35,531 bases of DNA from SZUA-448 sp045593785 (GTDB lineage Bacteria > Bacillota > Clostridia > Lachnospirales > Lachnospiraceae), in assembly GCA_045593785.1 (NCBI GenBank), contig JAZNXH010000030.1:1-35531 (forward strand). The letters run 5' to 3'. The notes under the pieces are model-generated. The model saw only the letters and a list, made by a program, of their open reading frames with translations, did not search any database and was not told the DNA's origin. Positions within the stretch are counted from its first letter, which is position 1. Each line of letters opens with the position of its first letter. The translations under genes and the position numbers were made by a program. This document shows, one piece after another, positions 15,773 through 24,121 of this stretch.

Positions 15773-18700
15773 CTATTCAAACCGTATCCACTTCAAATCA
15801 AACTTGCTTCCCGGTAAGTATACAAGCATCACTGTCTGCATGCCGTATACCGGTTCAAGTGCAAAGCTCTGTTCGGTATATTCGTCGCAACCGGCGAATT
15901 CTACTCTCTGATTGATATCCCCGTTTTCACTACGGAACAGCACATGAATCGCATTTACTTCATTCGGCGTCCGGCCGCATACAGTGAGCTTAAGGAAGCC
16001 TTTTTCACCAAAATCCATGTTTTCAAATTCTACAGTAACGTTGTTACCCATATCCGTGATGGCATCCTCTGTGATTTGGAAACTATCACCGGTAATGCGG
16101 CTGTTCTCGATGGCAGGAATCGTCTGATATGCTTTTTCGTACTTTGTAAATTGAAAACCTTGCAGGGAAATCCGTGTCTGGGTCAGAATACTGATGGTCT
16201 TCAGACCGCGAAGACGTTTTGGAAGTTTCCATGTATTTGAATTATAGTGATTATACTGGCTTTCGTGGGCATATTCTGTACTTAACAGCAGTTCTCCGCC
16301 ACGGTCGGGATTTCCTTCCCAGATTTCGATTGGAAGTTTGTTGTCGAAAGAGAAGATGGGAAGTGTAATCTCATCTGAGCCATAGTCACCAAAATCTACA
16401 TTATCAAACTGAATCCAGTTACGGCCGTGCAGAATGTAAACGCCACCCTGGAAACTGAGTTTTGCTTCATTGCTAATATCACTGTGCAGACAGGCAGATA
16501 CGAGTGAATATGGGTCAAGTGTCGTCTTGCCAAGCCCACTTGCTGTAAATTCAAGCTCTGAGATGACTTCAATGTGTTCTTTTCCATTCGTTGCAGCGCA
16601 GCAGAGACGGAAGTCGCCATCGCCAATTGCAGTAAGTGTTGCAACATTTCCTTCACAGTCAATGGTAATAAAGTTGCTGTCGATGCCTTCCAAGAGCAGA
16701 GCACGCCACTGAAGCTCTGTGTAAGTCGCATCCTTTGGATAAATTACGGCTTCCACACGGGTAGTTGGATTCTCCTTGGTTAAATGGTTGCTGCCGAGGT
16801 TCTTTAACTCTATCTTTCGCACCGGAACTTCATTGTTTTCCGGGCTTTTTTTATTTTCAGTTATTGCAGATTGACCTTTTACAGGTTCTGCAGGGTCTGC
16901 TGTCAGGGTAAGAACTGCTTTTGGAAGATGCGGAGCACGGACGGTCATGGTAATCTCACCCGGTTCACATTTTGCGGCAATAATAGCAAGAAGCTTTCCG
17001 CCGAAGAGCTTGCGGTTGGTGCCCTTATACTGGTCATAATCCGTACTGTCACCGTTATCAAGTCCGATGAGACGGCCGGCACCGGTAACGCTTACTTCTA
17101 CACGGTTTCTTGCATTGGCTACGAAGATACCGTTCTCGTCGTAAGCACTGATGTCAACGAAAATAAGGTCAACGCCATCCGCCTTCAGAGAGGTCTTGTC
17201 CGGTGTCAAACGGAAAAATGCTGTATCACCAAAGGATGAACGGATGTCGGTCGCAACCACTGTTCCGTCCGCATCGTAGGCTACTGCTTTTAATACACCC
17301 GGTGTGTAAGGGATACGCCACTCACCGCTCAGCTTTTGTCCGTTTTTATGGTCATGGATAAAGGTTCCGAGGGATTTGTCGTTGAAAAACAGTTCTGTCC
17401 TATATGCATTGGAATAAACTCGGATATCAATGATCTGTCCTTCGTTAAAATCCCAATAAGGCAGGAGATGTACCATCGGTTTTTCGTTTCCGTCGGTCCA
17501 TTCTGCCTGATATAAGTAATAGGTGTCTTTCTCAAATCCGGCAGTATCAACCTGTCCGAAGTAGGAGTTTTTCGTAAAGTATGGGGTCGGTTCACCGATA
17601 TAATCCCATCCGGTCCAGATGAACTGTCCGAGGCTGAATTTGGCATCGCGGTCTTTCACGATTACATCCGTTGTGCTTTTTGCACCCCAGTTGGTAGAAC
17701 AGTTGCCGAAAGTCGAACATTGGTGGTCGTCATGGGTCAGAAGGCGCTGACTTGCCGGAAAATGATAGATGCTACGGCTTTGCACGGTGGAAGAGGTTTC
17801 ACTTCCGTAGATGACCCATTCCGGATGAGCTTCATGGTGGTGAGCATACAAGCGCTCCGCATAGTTGTAACCGGATGCATCAAGCAAGGTTGCGCAGCGC
17901 TGGGCGCTTTCCAACTCAATGTAGTTTGAACCGATGGTTGTAAAAGCATTTTTCTTCGGATCATGAAATGCAATATAGGATGCAAGCCGACCGGTAATTT
18001 CATAACCACGAGCCTGTTGGGTATCGTAAATTTCATTTCCGATGCTCCACAGTATAACAGAAGGATGGTTGCGGTCACGGCGTAACCAGCTTGCACAGTC
18101 GCGTTCACACCAGTCGTTGAAATAATTACCATAGTCGTATTTCGTCTTTGGGTGCTCCCACATGTCAAATGCTTCCGACAAAATCAGCATGCCCATTTCG
18201 TCTGCCAGATACATGAAGGGTACGGCCGGCGGGTTATGTGAAGTACGGACAGCATTGATACCCATGCGTTTTAGACTCTCAAACTGGCGGCGCAGGGCAG
18301 TTACATTAAATGCAGAACCAAGAGAGCCTAAGTCATGGTGCATGCAGGCACCATTTAGTTTTATATGTTTTCCGTTCAGGTAAAAGCCAGAATCGGGCTT
18401 GAGTTCTATGGTACGGAAACCAAAGTTAGTTTCCTGACAGTCCACTACAATTCCGTCAACAGTTAAACTCGTTTCAAGGATATAAGAAAATGGATTGTCG
18501 ATATCCCAAAGGATAGGAGAGTCTATGACAAAACCGGTCTCTGCAACTGTTGCATACTTGTCCGGACTGCAACTTAAAATAGCATATTGTACCGGTGTCT
18601 GTGCCGCAAGTACAATAGGAGAAAGAGTCTGTTCAAAATCGGTTGCAGCAGATTCGGAAGTTGCTTTTCGTACTCGGTAGTTTACCTGTGCATTTACCGA

Positions 18701-19246
18701 ATTACCGGAGATAGCGGCATTTTCATAAATCATCTCGGTACGTACGTTACATTCCCATTGCCCATTATCAAGCTGTTTCGTATTAATATAGGTACCATCA
18801 TGAACCAGATGAATTTCACCGGTTTCAATCAGATACACATCGCGGTAGATACCGGCACCGGAGTACCAACGGGTATTCGGATTTTCGTAGATGGAATGTA
18901 CAAGAACAGTGTTTTCACCCTCGCACAGAAACTCTGTAATATCAAACAAAAAGGTAGTATAGCCGTACTTCCATTCACCTACCGTCTTGCCGTTAACATA
19001 AAGCGTGGTGTTCATGTAAACACCTTCAAATAACAGTGAAATACGCTTCCCGGCAAGGGAATCTATGGTAAATGTCTTGCGGTAGCAACCGATACTGTCT
19101 TCGTAGAGATTGTTTGTATCATAGATAAGCCAGTCGTGAGGGATGTCTACAGCAGCCCAGGTAGTTGCATCAGAACAGATATCAGTCAGAGTGGTACCGA
19201 GCGGATGTTTGGAAAAATACCAGTTATCATTGAATAGAAGTTTCAT
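15773..19246 (-). CDS. Large GH2 glycosidase (beta-galactosidase-like) with C-terminal binding modules
   Basis: The product has 1157 residues. An N-terminal jelly-roll with DIPHDWLI and RWYSGAGIYRDV is followed by an Ig-like domain and the TIM barrel. The barrel has the signature NAVRTSHNPP, the acid/base E405 in SIGNEIYD and the likely nucleophile E483 in YGSETSS. Next come DUF4982- and invasin-Ig-like domains (about 600-790; SLKADGVD, GRLIGLDNGDS). Two beta-sandwich modules at about 895-1157 each hold a VDFGDYG or MDFGEKG core, like CBM6 family modules. There is no signal peptide, so it should act inside the cell on imported oligosaccharides. GGAGG stands before ATG 19246, so the longer frame from 19258 is not used. 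Specificity (galactoside, glucuronide or other) cannot be read. Confidence 0.92.
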   Translation of the reverse strand: MKLLFNDNWYFSKHPLGTTLTDICSDATTWAAVDIPHDWLIYDTNNLYEDSIGCYRKTFTIDSLAGKRISLLFEGVYMNTTLYVNGKTVGEWKYGYTTFLFDITEFLCEGENTVLVHSIYENPNTRWYSGAGIYRDVYLIETGEIHLVHDGTYINTKQLDNGQWECNVRTEMIYENAAISGNSVNAQVNYRVRKATSESAATDFEQTLSPIVLAAQTPVQYAILSCSPDKYATVAETGFVIDSPILWDIDNPFSYILETSLTVDGIVVDCQETNFGFRTIELKPDSGFYLNGKHIKLNGACMHHDLGSLGSAFNVTALRRQFESLKRMGINAVRTSHNPPAVPFMYLADEMGMLILSEAFDMWEHPKTKYDYGNYFNDWCERDCASWLRRDRNHPSVILWSIGNEIYDTQQARGYEITGRLASYIAFHDPKKNAFTTIGSNYIELESAQRCATLLDASGYNYAERLYAHHHEAHPEWVIYGSETSSTVQSRSIYHFPASQRLLTHDDHQCSTFGNCSTNWGAKSTTDVIVKDRDAKFSLGQFIWTGWDYIGEPTPYFTKNSYFGQVDTAGFEKDTYYLYQAEWTDGNEKPMVHLLPYWDFNEGQIIDIRVYSNAYRTELFFNDKSLGTFIHDHKNGQKLSGEWRIPYTPGVLKAVAYDADGTVVATDIRSSFGDTAFFRLTPDKTSLKADGVDLIFVDISAYDENGIFVANARNRVEVSVTGAGRLIGLDNGDSTDYDQYKGTNRKLFGGKLLAIIAAKCEPGEITMTVRAPHLPKAVLTLTADPAEPVKGQSAITENKKSPENNEVPVRKIELKNLGSNHLTKENPTTRVEAVIYPKDATYTELQWRALLLEGIDSNFITIDCEGNVATLTAIGDGDFRLCCAATNGKEHIEVISELEFTASGLGKTTLDPYSLVSACLHSDISNEAKLSFQGGVYILHGRNWIQFDNVDFGDYGSDEITLPIFSFDNKLPIEIWEGNPDRGGELLLSTEYAHESQYNHYNSNTWKLPKRLRGLKTISILTQTRISLQGFQFTKYEKAYQTIPAIENSRITGDSFQITEDAITDMGNNVTVEFENMDFGEKGFLKLTVCGRTPNEVNAIHVLFRSENGDINQRVEFAGCDEYTEQSFALEPVYGMQTVMLVYLPGSKFDLKWIRFE

Positions 19247-19279
19247 AGATTCCTCCATTTGGTCTGTTTTCTATTCAAA

Positions 19280-19308
19280 ATAATACTCTATTTTACGGAC
19301 GAAAACAA
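19280..19308 (-). promoter_or_regulatory. Promoter of the GH2 gene
   Basis: On the minus strand TTGTTT (complement of 19303-19308), a 17-base spacer and TATTAT (complement of 19280-19285) lie 33 bases before the start codon. No sugar-regulator operator was recognised. Confidence 0.6.
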
Positions 19309-19347
19309 TGGAGAAAGATAATGAAAATATTTAAGCATTTTCTTTAC

Positions 19348-19376
19348 TTGATTCCTGAAGAAAAAAGGACTATACT
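19348..19376 (+). promoter_or_regulatory. Sigma-A promoter of the antiporter-like operon
   Basis: TTGATT (19348-19353), an exact 17-base spacer and TATACT (19371-19376) give a start point near 19383 and a leader of about 68 bases. This places the first gene of the unit at 19451 and leaves no room for further Mrp-type genes upstream. Confidence 0.75.
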
Positions 19377-19450
19377 TTAGCCGATTGTGTTATTTGACAA
19401 AATGTATTAATTGCACGGAAACTGAAATTTTTTCCGGGATTGAGGATATT

Positions 19451-20410
19451 ATGCAAAATCAGACGAATGAACCCAAAAAGGAAGCCTTTTATCGGTGGCT
19501 GAACGGAGAAACTGCATTGAGTGAAGAAAAGTTTGAAGTAGTTCATCAGCCTAAGTCGATAAGGAGAAAGAAGCGATATATTGAAGAAACGGATGCCATT
19601 TGGGATATGGCGCATCAGGAAGCAGAACGCCTGCGCGGAAAGCAGATTCAGCATTTCCGAACGGTGTACCGCCTGATTTCTTTGATTGCGTGTTGCAGTC
19701 TTTTGGCAATTTTACTGTATACAGTATCATTTTTGCCGCCTTATGCAGCAGTAGATAACCCGTACAACAATGAGGTTTCAGAACGTTATATCGAAAAAGG
19801 ACTGCAGGAAACCGGTGCAGTTAATATTGTAGCAGGTATGATACTGGATTATCGTGCATTTGATACGTTCGGAGAGTCCTGCGTACTCTTTATTGCTTCC
19901 AGTTGTGTGTTTATTATGTTGCGATTAGGAGACAACAAACTGGATCGTAAGAAAAAAGAACGTGAGATAGAACTTGAGAGAAAGTTTGAACCACGCCGTG
20001 ATTCGATTTTACAATCCATTACCAAGATACTGATGCCGTTTATTTTGATTTTTGGTATTTATGTTATTCTGAACGGACATATCTCTCCGGGTGGAGGTTT
20101 CTCCGGTGGTGCGATTTTGGGAGCCGGCTTGATTCTGTATCTGTCAGCATTCGGATACCAGGAAACACACAAGATGATAAGCGAGAAGTTAGTGAAGCGT
20201 CTTACTTTTGTTTCGTTGACTTTTTACTGCCTTGCGAAGAGTTATTCCTTCTTTACAGGTGCCAATCATCTTGAGAGCGGAATACCGCTTGGTACACCGG
20301 GAGCAATTATAAGTTCCGGTCTGATTCTGCCGCTAAATATCTGTGTCGGCATCATCGTGGCATGTACTATGTATGCATTTTATTCCTTGTTCAGAAAGGG
20401 TTCGGTATAA
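19451..20410 (+). CDS. MbhE-like plus MrpB-like fused antiporter subunit
   Basis: The product has 319 residues. The first 75 form a charged soluble region of no known family. Next comes a helix (ISLIACCSLLAILLYTV) leading to a polar stretch with NEVSERYIEKGLQETGAVN and DYRAFDTFGES. This is the hallmark of MbhE, also found at the C-terminus of MrpA. From about residue 195 four helices with NGHISPGGGFSGGAILG and GTPGAIISSGLILPLN are a clear MrpB/MnhB domain. In Mrp antiporters MrpB helps form the cation path next to MrpA. ATG 19451 follows TTGAGGATATT and is preferred to the unsupported 19385. The DUF4040 (MbhD) helices that normally precede MbhE are absent. MrpC-like gene follows after 5 bases. 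Confidence 0.85.
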   Translation: MQNQTNEPKKEAFYRWLNGETALSEEKFEVVHQPKSIRRKKRYIEETDAIWDMAHQEAERLRGKQIQHFRTVYRLISLIACCSLLAILLYTVSFLPPYAAVDNPYNNEVSERYIEKGLQETGAVNIVAGMILDYRAFDTFGESCVLFIASSCVFIMLRLGDNKLDRKKKEREIELERKFEPRRDSILQSITKILMPFILIFGIYVILNGHISPGGGFSGGAILGAGLILYLSAFGYQETHKMISEKLVKRLTFVSLTFYCLAKSYSFFTGANHLESGIPLGTPGAIISSGLILPLNICVGIIVACTMYAFYSLFRKGSV

Positions 20411-20415
20411 AGGTT

Positions 20416-20793
20416 ATGATTAGTAATCTGATGGCAAATTATTTTGATACGGCAGCAGTGATTCTATTTGTAATCGGTTTTGCAACACTGTTGTTTAACA
20501 AAAATCTGATTAAGAAGATTATCGGCTTCAACATCATGGATACCGCAATCTATCTTTTCCTTGCGGCACAAGGTTTTGTAGAAGGAAGAAAAGCACCGAT
20601 TGTTGTGAACGGGATTCAAGAGATGGAAGCGTATATCAATCCAATCCCAAGCGGTCTGGTATTGACCGGCATCGTAGTATCTGTCAGCGTGTCAGCGCTG
20701 ATGTTGTCTATGACTGTAGTGTTATACAGTAAGTATCATACGCTCGATTTGGATGAGATATTGATGAAAGTAAAGCAGGAGGAGATTGTATAA
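20416..20793 (+). CDS. MrpC/NuoK-like antiporter subunit
   Basis: The 125-residue product has three hydrophobic helices at about 12-28, 35-52 and 78-102. LIKKIIGFNIMDTAIYLFL and the NPIPSGLVLTGIVVSVSVSA segment are the NuoK/MrpC pattern (usual length about 110-120). In Mrp and Mbh complexes it packs between the MrpB-like and MrpD-like subunits and helps move cations. ATG 20416, 5 bases after the previous stop, has AAAGG very close by; M6 (MANYFD, 20431) is an alternative. Its TAA shares a base with the next ATG (TAATG), which indicates translational coupling. Confidence 0.88.
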   Translation: MISNLMANYFDTAAVILFVIGFATLLFNKNLIKKIIGFNIMDTAIYLFLAAQGFVEGRKAPIVVNGIQEMEAYINPIPSGLVLTGIVVSVSVSALMLSMTVVLYSKYHTLDLDEILMKVKQEEIV

Positions 20794-22571
20794 TGCAGTT
20801 GATTCAGAATTTCCCCTTCTTTTCGATTATGCTCATTATGTTTACCGCTATCATTTGCTCTATGCTTAAGGGGAAAGCGGCAAGATATCTTTGCATGAGT
20901 TCGGTCGCGGTTATCTGTGTGTTGTCCCTGGCAACGCTTGCATATGTGGGAAATGTGCAGGTAAGTTATGTTTATTTCATGGGTCATTTCCCGGCACCTT
21001 GGGGCAACGAGATTCGTATTGGTGTTCCGGAAGCGATGACAGCAACGCTGTTTAGTATTATTGTACTGTTGATTCTTTTGGGCGGCGGAAAATACATTCA
21101 CGACGAGATTGATAGCAGTAAACAAAATTACTTTTATCTGCTATCAAGTCTTTTGCTTGGCTCCTTGCTGGCATTGATTTATACGAATGATATTTTTACC
21201 GCATATGTATTTCTTGAAATTAATACGATTGCGACCTGCGGCCTTATTGCACTTCGTCATACCGGACGGGCGGTGTCATCTGCTATCCGTTATATGGCGA
21301 TGAGCCTTCTTGGATCAGGTTTGGTATTGATTGGTATTACGTTACTGTATACCTTGACCGGACATCTGTTAATGTCCAATATAAAAGAAGCTGTGGCAGG
21401 AATTGTTGCAGACGGAACGTATACAATTCCCCTCACAGTTGTAATCGGATTGATTACGATCGGGCTTGCGATTAAGAGCGGTTTGTATCCGTTCCACGGT
21501 TGGATTCCGGACGCATATAGTACATCTGCACCAACATCATCCGCTTTGCTTTCCGGTTTGGCATCCAAGGGTTACATCATTTTATTGATTAAGATTTATT
21601 ACCGTGTGCTTGGTGTAAACTCCATCGTATCCGGCAAAATATTAGATGTAGTATTTGTGCTTGGTATTATAGCGATGATTATGGGATCTGTTCATGCGAT
21701 GCATGAAGGTGATATCCGTCGAATGAGTGCATATTCTTCGGTATCCCATATCGGATATATTTTTATGTGTATTGGTATGGGAACGGATGCAGGCATGACA
21801 GCAGCTATCTTCCATTTGTATACGCATGCAATGACAAAGGCGATGTTGTTTATGTCGGTAGCAGGTGTTGCGGATGTATCCGGACTTCGGATGGCAACCG
21901 GTGTAGTGCATATCAAACATCCGGAGGCTTTATTCCGTTTTCTGCAAGAGAAGATGGGGCGTTCTGAGAAAATGAAGGGTTCCTACGGAAAACGCCGTGG
22001 ACACAAAGAACGAAAAGAAGTAGTAAGCGAGTACGATATCAGGCAACAGAATCAAAAAGCAATTGTTGCCGAGGCAGGAGAGGAATTGGTTGGTGTAACC
22101 GGTGTGTTTGACTCCACGGTACATGTGGTACGAAATCATCCGGATTTGTTGCTCCGTAAACCGTCCGCGGACAGTAACCGATTTGACGATACAAAGGGAG
22201 CCGGACACAGAAACCGCATCGCTGGTTTCGCATATTGTATCGGTGCACTCTCCATTGTCGGTGTACCGCTTCTGGCAGGATTCTCATCTAAGCTGAATAT
22301 TGCAACTTCGGTATTGAATGTGCGTGACAAACTGTGGCCGGTTATGATTACAATGGCAATCAGTACAATCCTTATGGTTGTATATTTCCTGCGTATGTTA
22401 ATTCAGTTATATTTACCTTCTGAAAAAGAAGATATGCGCAAAGTCACATGGAAGCAGCAGAAAGGATTTGCAGTTTCACTGGGATTGTTCGTCGTCTTAA
22501 ATGTATTTTTCGGTCTTTGCTCCGGTTGGGTAATTTCACTACTGGAACAGGGAATGAAGTTGTTCGGTTAA
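20793..22571 (+). CDS. MrpD/NuoN-like proton-channel subunit with large cytoplasmic insertion
   Basis: The product has 592 residues with about 14 membrane helices. The ion-path residues of the NuoL/M/N family are present: E142 in helix 5 (FLEINTIATCG), K228 in the broken helix 7 (AIKSGLYPFHGWIPDA), K259 in helix 8 (ASKGY) and K500 in helix 12 (FSSK). It is about 95 residues longer than normal MrpD (about 490). The extra part, near residues 372-466, lies between helices 11 and 12. It is highly charged, with a Lys/Arg/Glu-rich first half, and the family pattern resumes at KGAGHRNRIAGFAYCIGALS. This loop faces the cytoplasm in the family topology. AGGAGG lies upstream, partly inside the previous gene. 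Confidence 0.9.
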   Translation: MQLIQNFPFFSIMLIMFTAIICSMLKGKAARYLCMSSVAVICVLSLATLAYVGNVQVSYVYFMGHFPAPWGNEIRIGVPEAMTATLFSIIVLLILLGGGKYIHDEIDSSKQNYFYLLSSLLLGSLLALIYTNDIFTAYVFLEINTIATCGLIALRHTGRAVSSAIRYMAMSLLGSGLVLIGITLLYTLTGHLLMSNIKEAVAGIVADGTYTIPLTVVIGLITIGLAIKSGLYPFHGWIPDAYSTSAPTSSALLSGLASKGYIILLIKIYYRVLGVNSIVSGKILDVVFVLGIIAMIMGSVHAMHEGDIRRMSAYSSVSHIGYIFMCIGMGTDAGMTAAIFHLYTHAMTKAMLFMSVAGVADVSGLRMATGVVHIKHPEALFRFLQEKMGRSEKMKGSYGKRRGHKERKEVVSEYDIRQQNQKAIVAEAGEELVGVTGVFDSTVHVVRNHPDLLLRKPSADSNRFDDTKGAGHRNRIAGFAYCIGALSIVGVPLLAGFSSKLNIATSVLNVRDKLWPVMITMAISTILMVVYFLRMLIQLYLPSEKEDMRKVTWKQQKGFAVSLGLFVVLNVFFGLCSGWVISLLEQGMKLFG

Positions 22572-22589
22572 CCTTGAATGGAGATTGTT

Positions 22590-24065
22590 ATGAGTGAAGT
22601 TTGGTTGATACTGCCGGTGTTTCTTCCGGTGTTGCTGGGATTGATATTTCCATATCTGAAGTGTCTGAAAAATCGTCAGCAAAGAATAGGGTATGTGGGT
22701 GCTTCTCTGGTAGTGTGCGGAGTGCTGAGTCTGATAGTAATCTGCAGCTTTGGGCAGGAGACTCTTTTTACACTCTGGCGTATGACGGATGCACTTACGA
22801 TTATGTTCCGCATTGACGGGATGTCTAAGTTATTTGCAGTGCTTACGACGTTTGTCTGGATAATCGTGGGATTTTATGCTTTTGGTTACATGAAGCATGA
22901 AGAAGAGGAAGAAAGATTTTATCGGTATTATCTGATTGTATATGGCGTTCTGTTAGGACTTGATTTTTCTGCAAATCTGATATCGATGTATCTGTTTTAC
23001 GAGATGATGACTTTATCGTCTTTACCGCTGGTACTTCACAGCCGGACCAAGGAATCGGTTATGGCAGGTCTGAAATACCTGTTTTATTCCATTGCAGGTG
23101 CATTTCTTTCCCTGCTTGCAATCTTTTTCTTTTACCAGTACGGTACAACGATGGAATTTGTTTCCGGTGGTGTACTGGATATGGCAAAAGTTGCAGGCAA
23201 TGAGTCAGTATTACTGTTGGTTACTTTCCTTGCGATTGTCGGGTTTGGCTGTAAGGCTGGTATGTTCCCGTTACACGCATGGTTACCAACGGCACATCCG
23301 GTGGCTCCGTCACCGGCGAGTGCGGTGCTTTCCGGTATTATTACAAAGGCCGGCGTACTTGCGATTATCCGTGTTGTTTTCTATATTACCGGTGCAGATT
23401 TTATCCGTGGAACATGGGTACAGTATACATGGATAGGATTGAGTCTGTTTACGGTATTTATGGGTTCTATGCTGGCATATCTTGAGCCGGTTCTGAAAAA
23501 ACGTCTGGCATATTCGTCCGTCAGTCAGGTATCCTATGTGTTATTTGGATTATCTGTCTTACATCCGGTTGGAATACTCGGTGCGTTGTTGCATGTTGTG
23601 TTCCATTCACTGATTAAAAATACTTTGTTCCTTACTGCCGGTTCTATCATCGAGCAGACCGGTTGTAAACGAGTGGACGAACTCACGGGAATCGGCAAAA
23701 AAATGCCGGGAACAATATGGTGCTTTACACTGGCAGGGCTTGCACTTGTTGGTGTACCTCCGCTTTCCGGTTTTATCAGCAAATGGTATCTTGCGACCGG
23801 TGCATTGAATGCAGAAATCGGTTTCTTAAGCTGGCTCGGTCCGGTAGTGTTGCTGATTAGTGCATTGCTTACCGCGGGTTATTTGTTCCCGATTACCATG
23901 AAAGGGTTCCTTCCGGGTAATACAGGAAATAGGTACGAACGTTGTGAGGCCCCGAAGATGATGCTGGTTCCGACGATTCTGCTTACAGCAGGAGCTGTAT
24001 TGTTCGGTATTTTTGCAAACCCGCTGACGGAAGTACTGGAAAAACTGATTGCAACCTTTATTTGA
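22590..24065 (+). CDS. MrpD/NuoM-like proton-channel subunit (second copy)
   Basis: The product has 491 residues and about 14 helices. It keeps E138 (FYEMMTL), K222 in helix 7 (GCKAGMFPLHAWLPTAHPVA), K253 (ITKAG) and K398 (FISKW). HSLIKN and GVPPLSGF are further family signatures. The C-terminus ends soon after helix 14, so there is no lateral arm. ATG 22590 is chosen over the in-frame ATG 22578 because GGAG (22580-22583) sits 6 bases before it. It is one of three MrpD-type genes in a row, which suggests ancestral duplication, but its sequence differs clearly from both neighbours. Confidence 0.9.
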   Translation: MSEVWLILPVFLPVLLGLIFPYLKCLKNRQQRIGYVGASLVVCGVLSLIVICSFGQETLFTLWRMTDALTIMFRIDGMSKLFAVLTTFVWIIVGFYAFGYMKHEEEEERFYRYYLIVYGVLLGLDFSANLISMYLFYEMMTLSSLPLVLHSRTKESVMAGLKYLFYSIAGAFLSLLAIFFFYQYGTTMEFVSGGVLDMAKVAGNESVLLLVTFLAIVGFGCKAGMFPLHAWLPTAHPVAPSPASAVLSGIITKAGVLAIIRVVFYITGADFIRGTWVQYTWIGLSLFTVFMGSMLAYLEPVLKKRLAYSSVSQVSYVLFGLSVLHPVGILGALLHVVFHSLIKNTLFLTAGSIIEQTGCKRVDELTGIGKKMPGTIWCFTLAGLALVGVPPLSGFISKWYLATGALNAEIGFLSWLGPVVLLISALLTAGYLFPITMKGFLPGNTGNRYERCEAPKMMLVPTILLTAGAVLFGIFANPLTEVLEKLIATFI

Positions 24066-24121
24066 TCGCCGGATCCGGTGAAATAAATTGAGAATCCGAT
24101 ACGGAAGAGTTTGGAGTTCAT

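Noticed and set aside
19385..19400. TTGTGTTATTTGACAA near the antiporter-operon start point as a Rex site
   Set aside because: The outer TTGT and ACAA are 8 rather than 10 bases apart and the inner bases do not match, so it is not a Rex operator.
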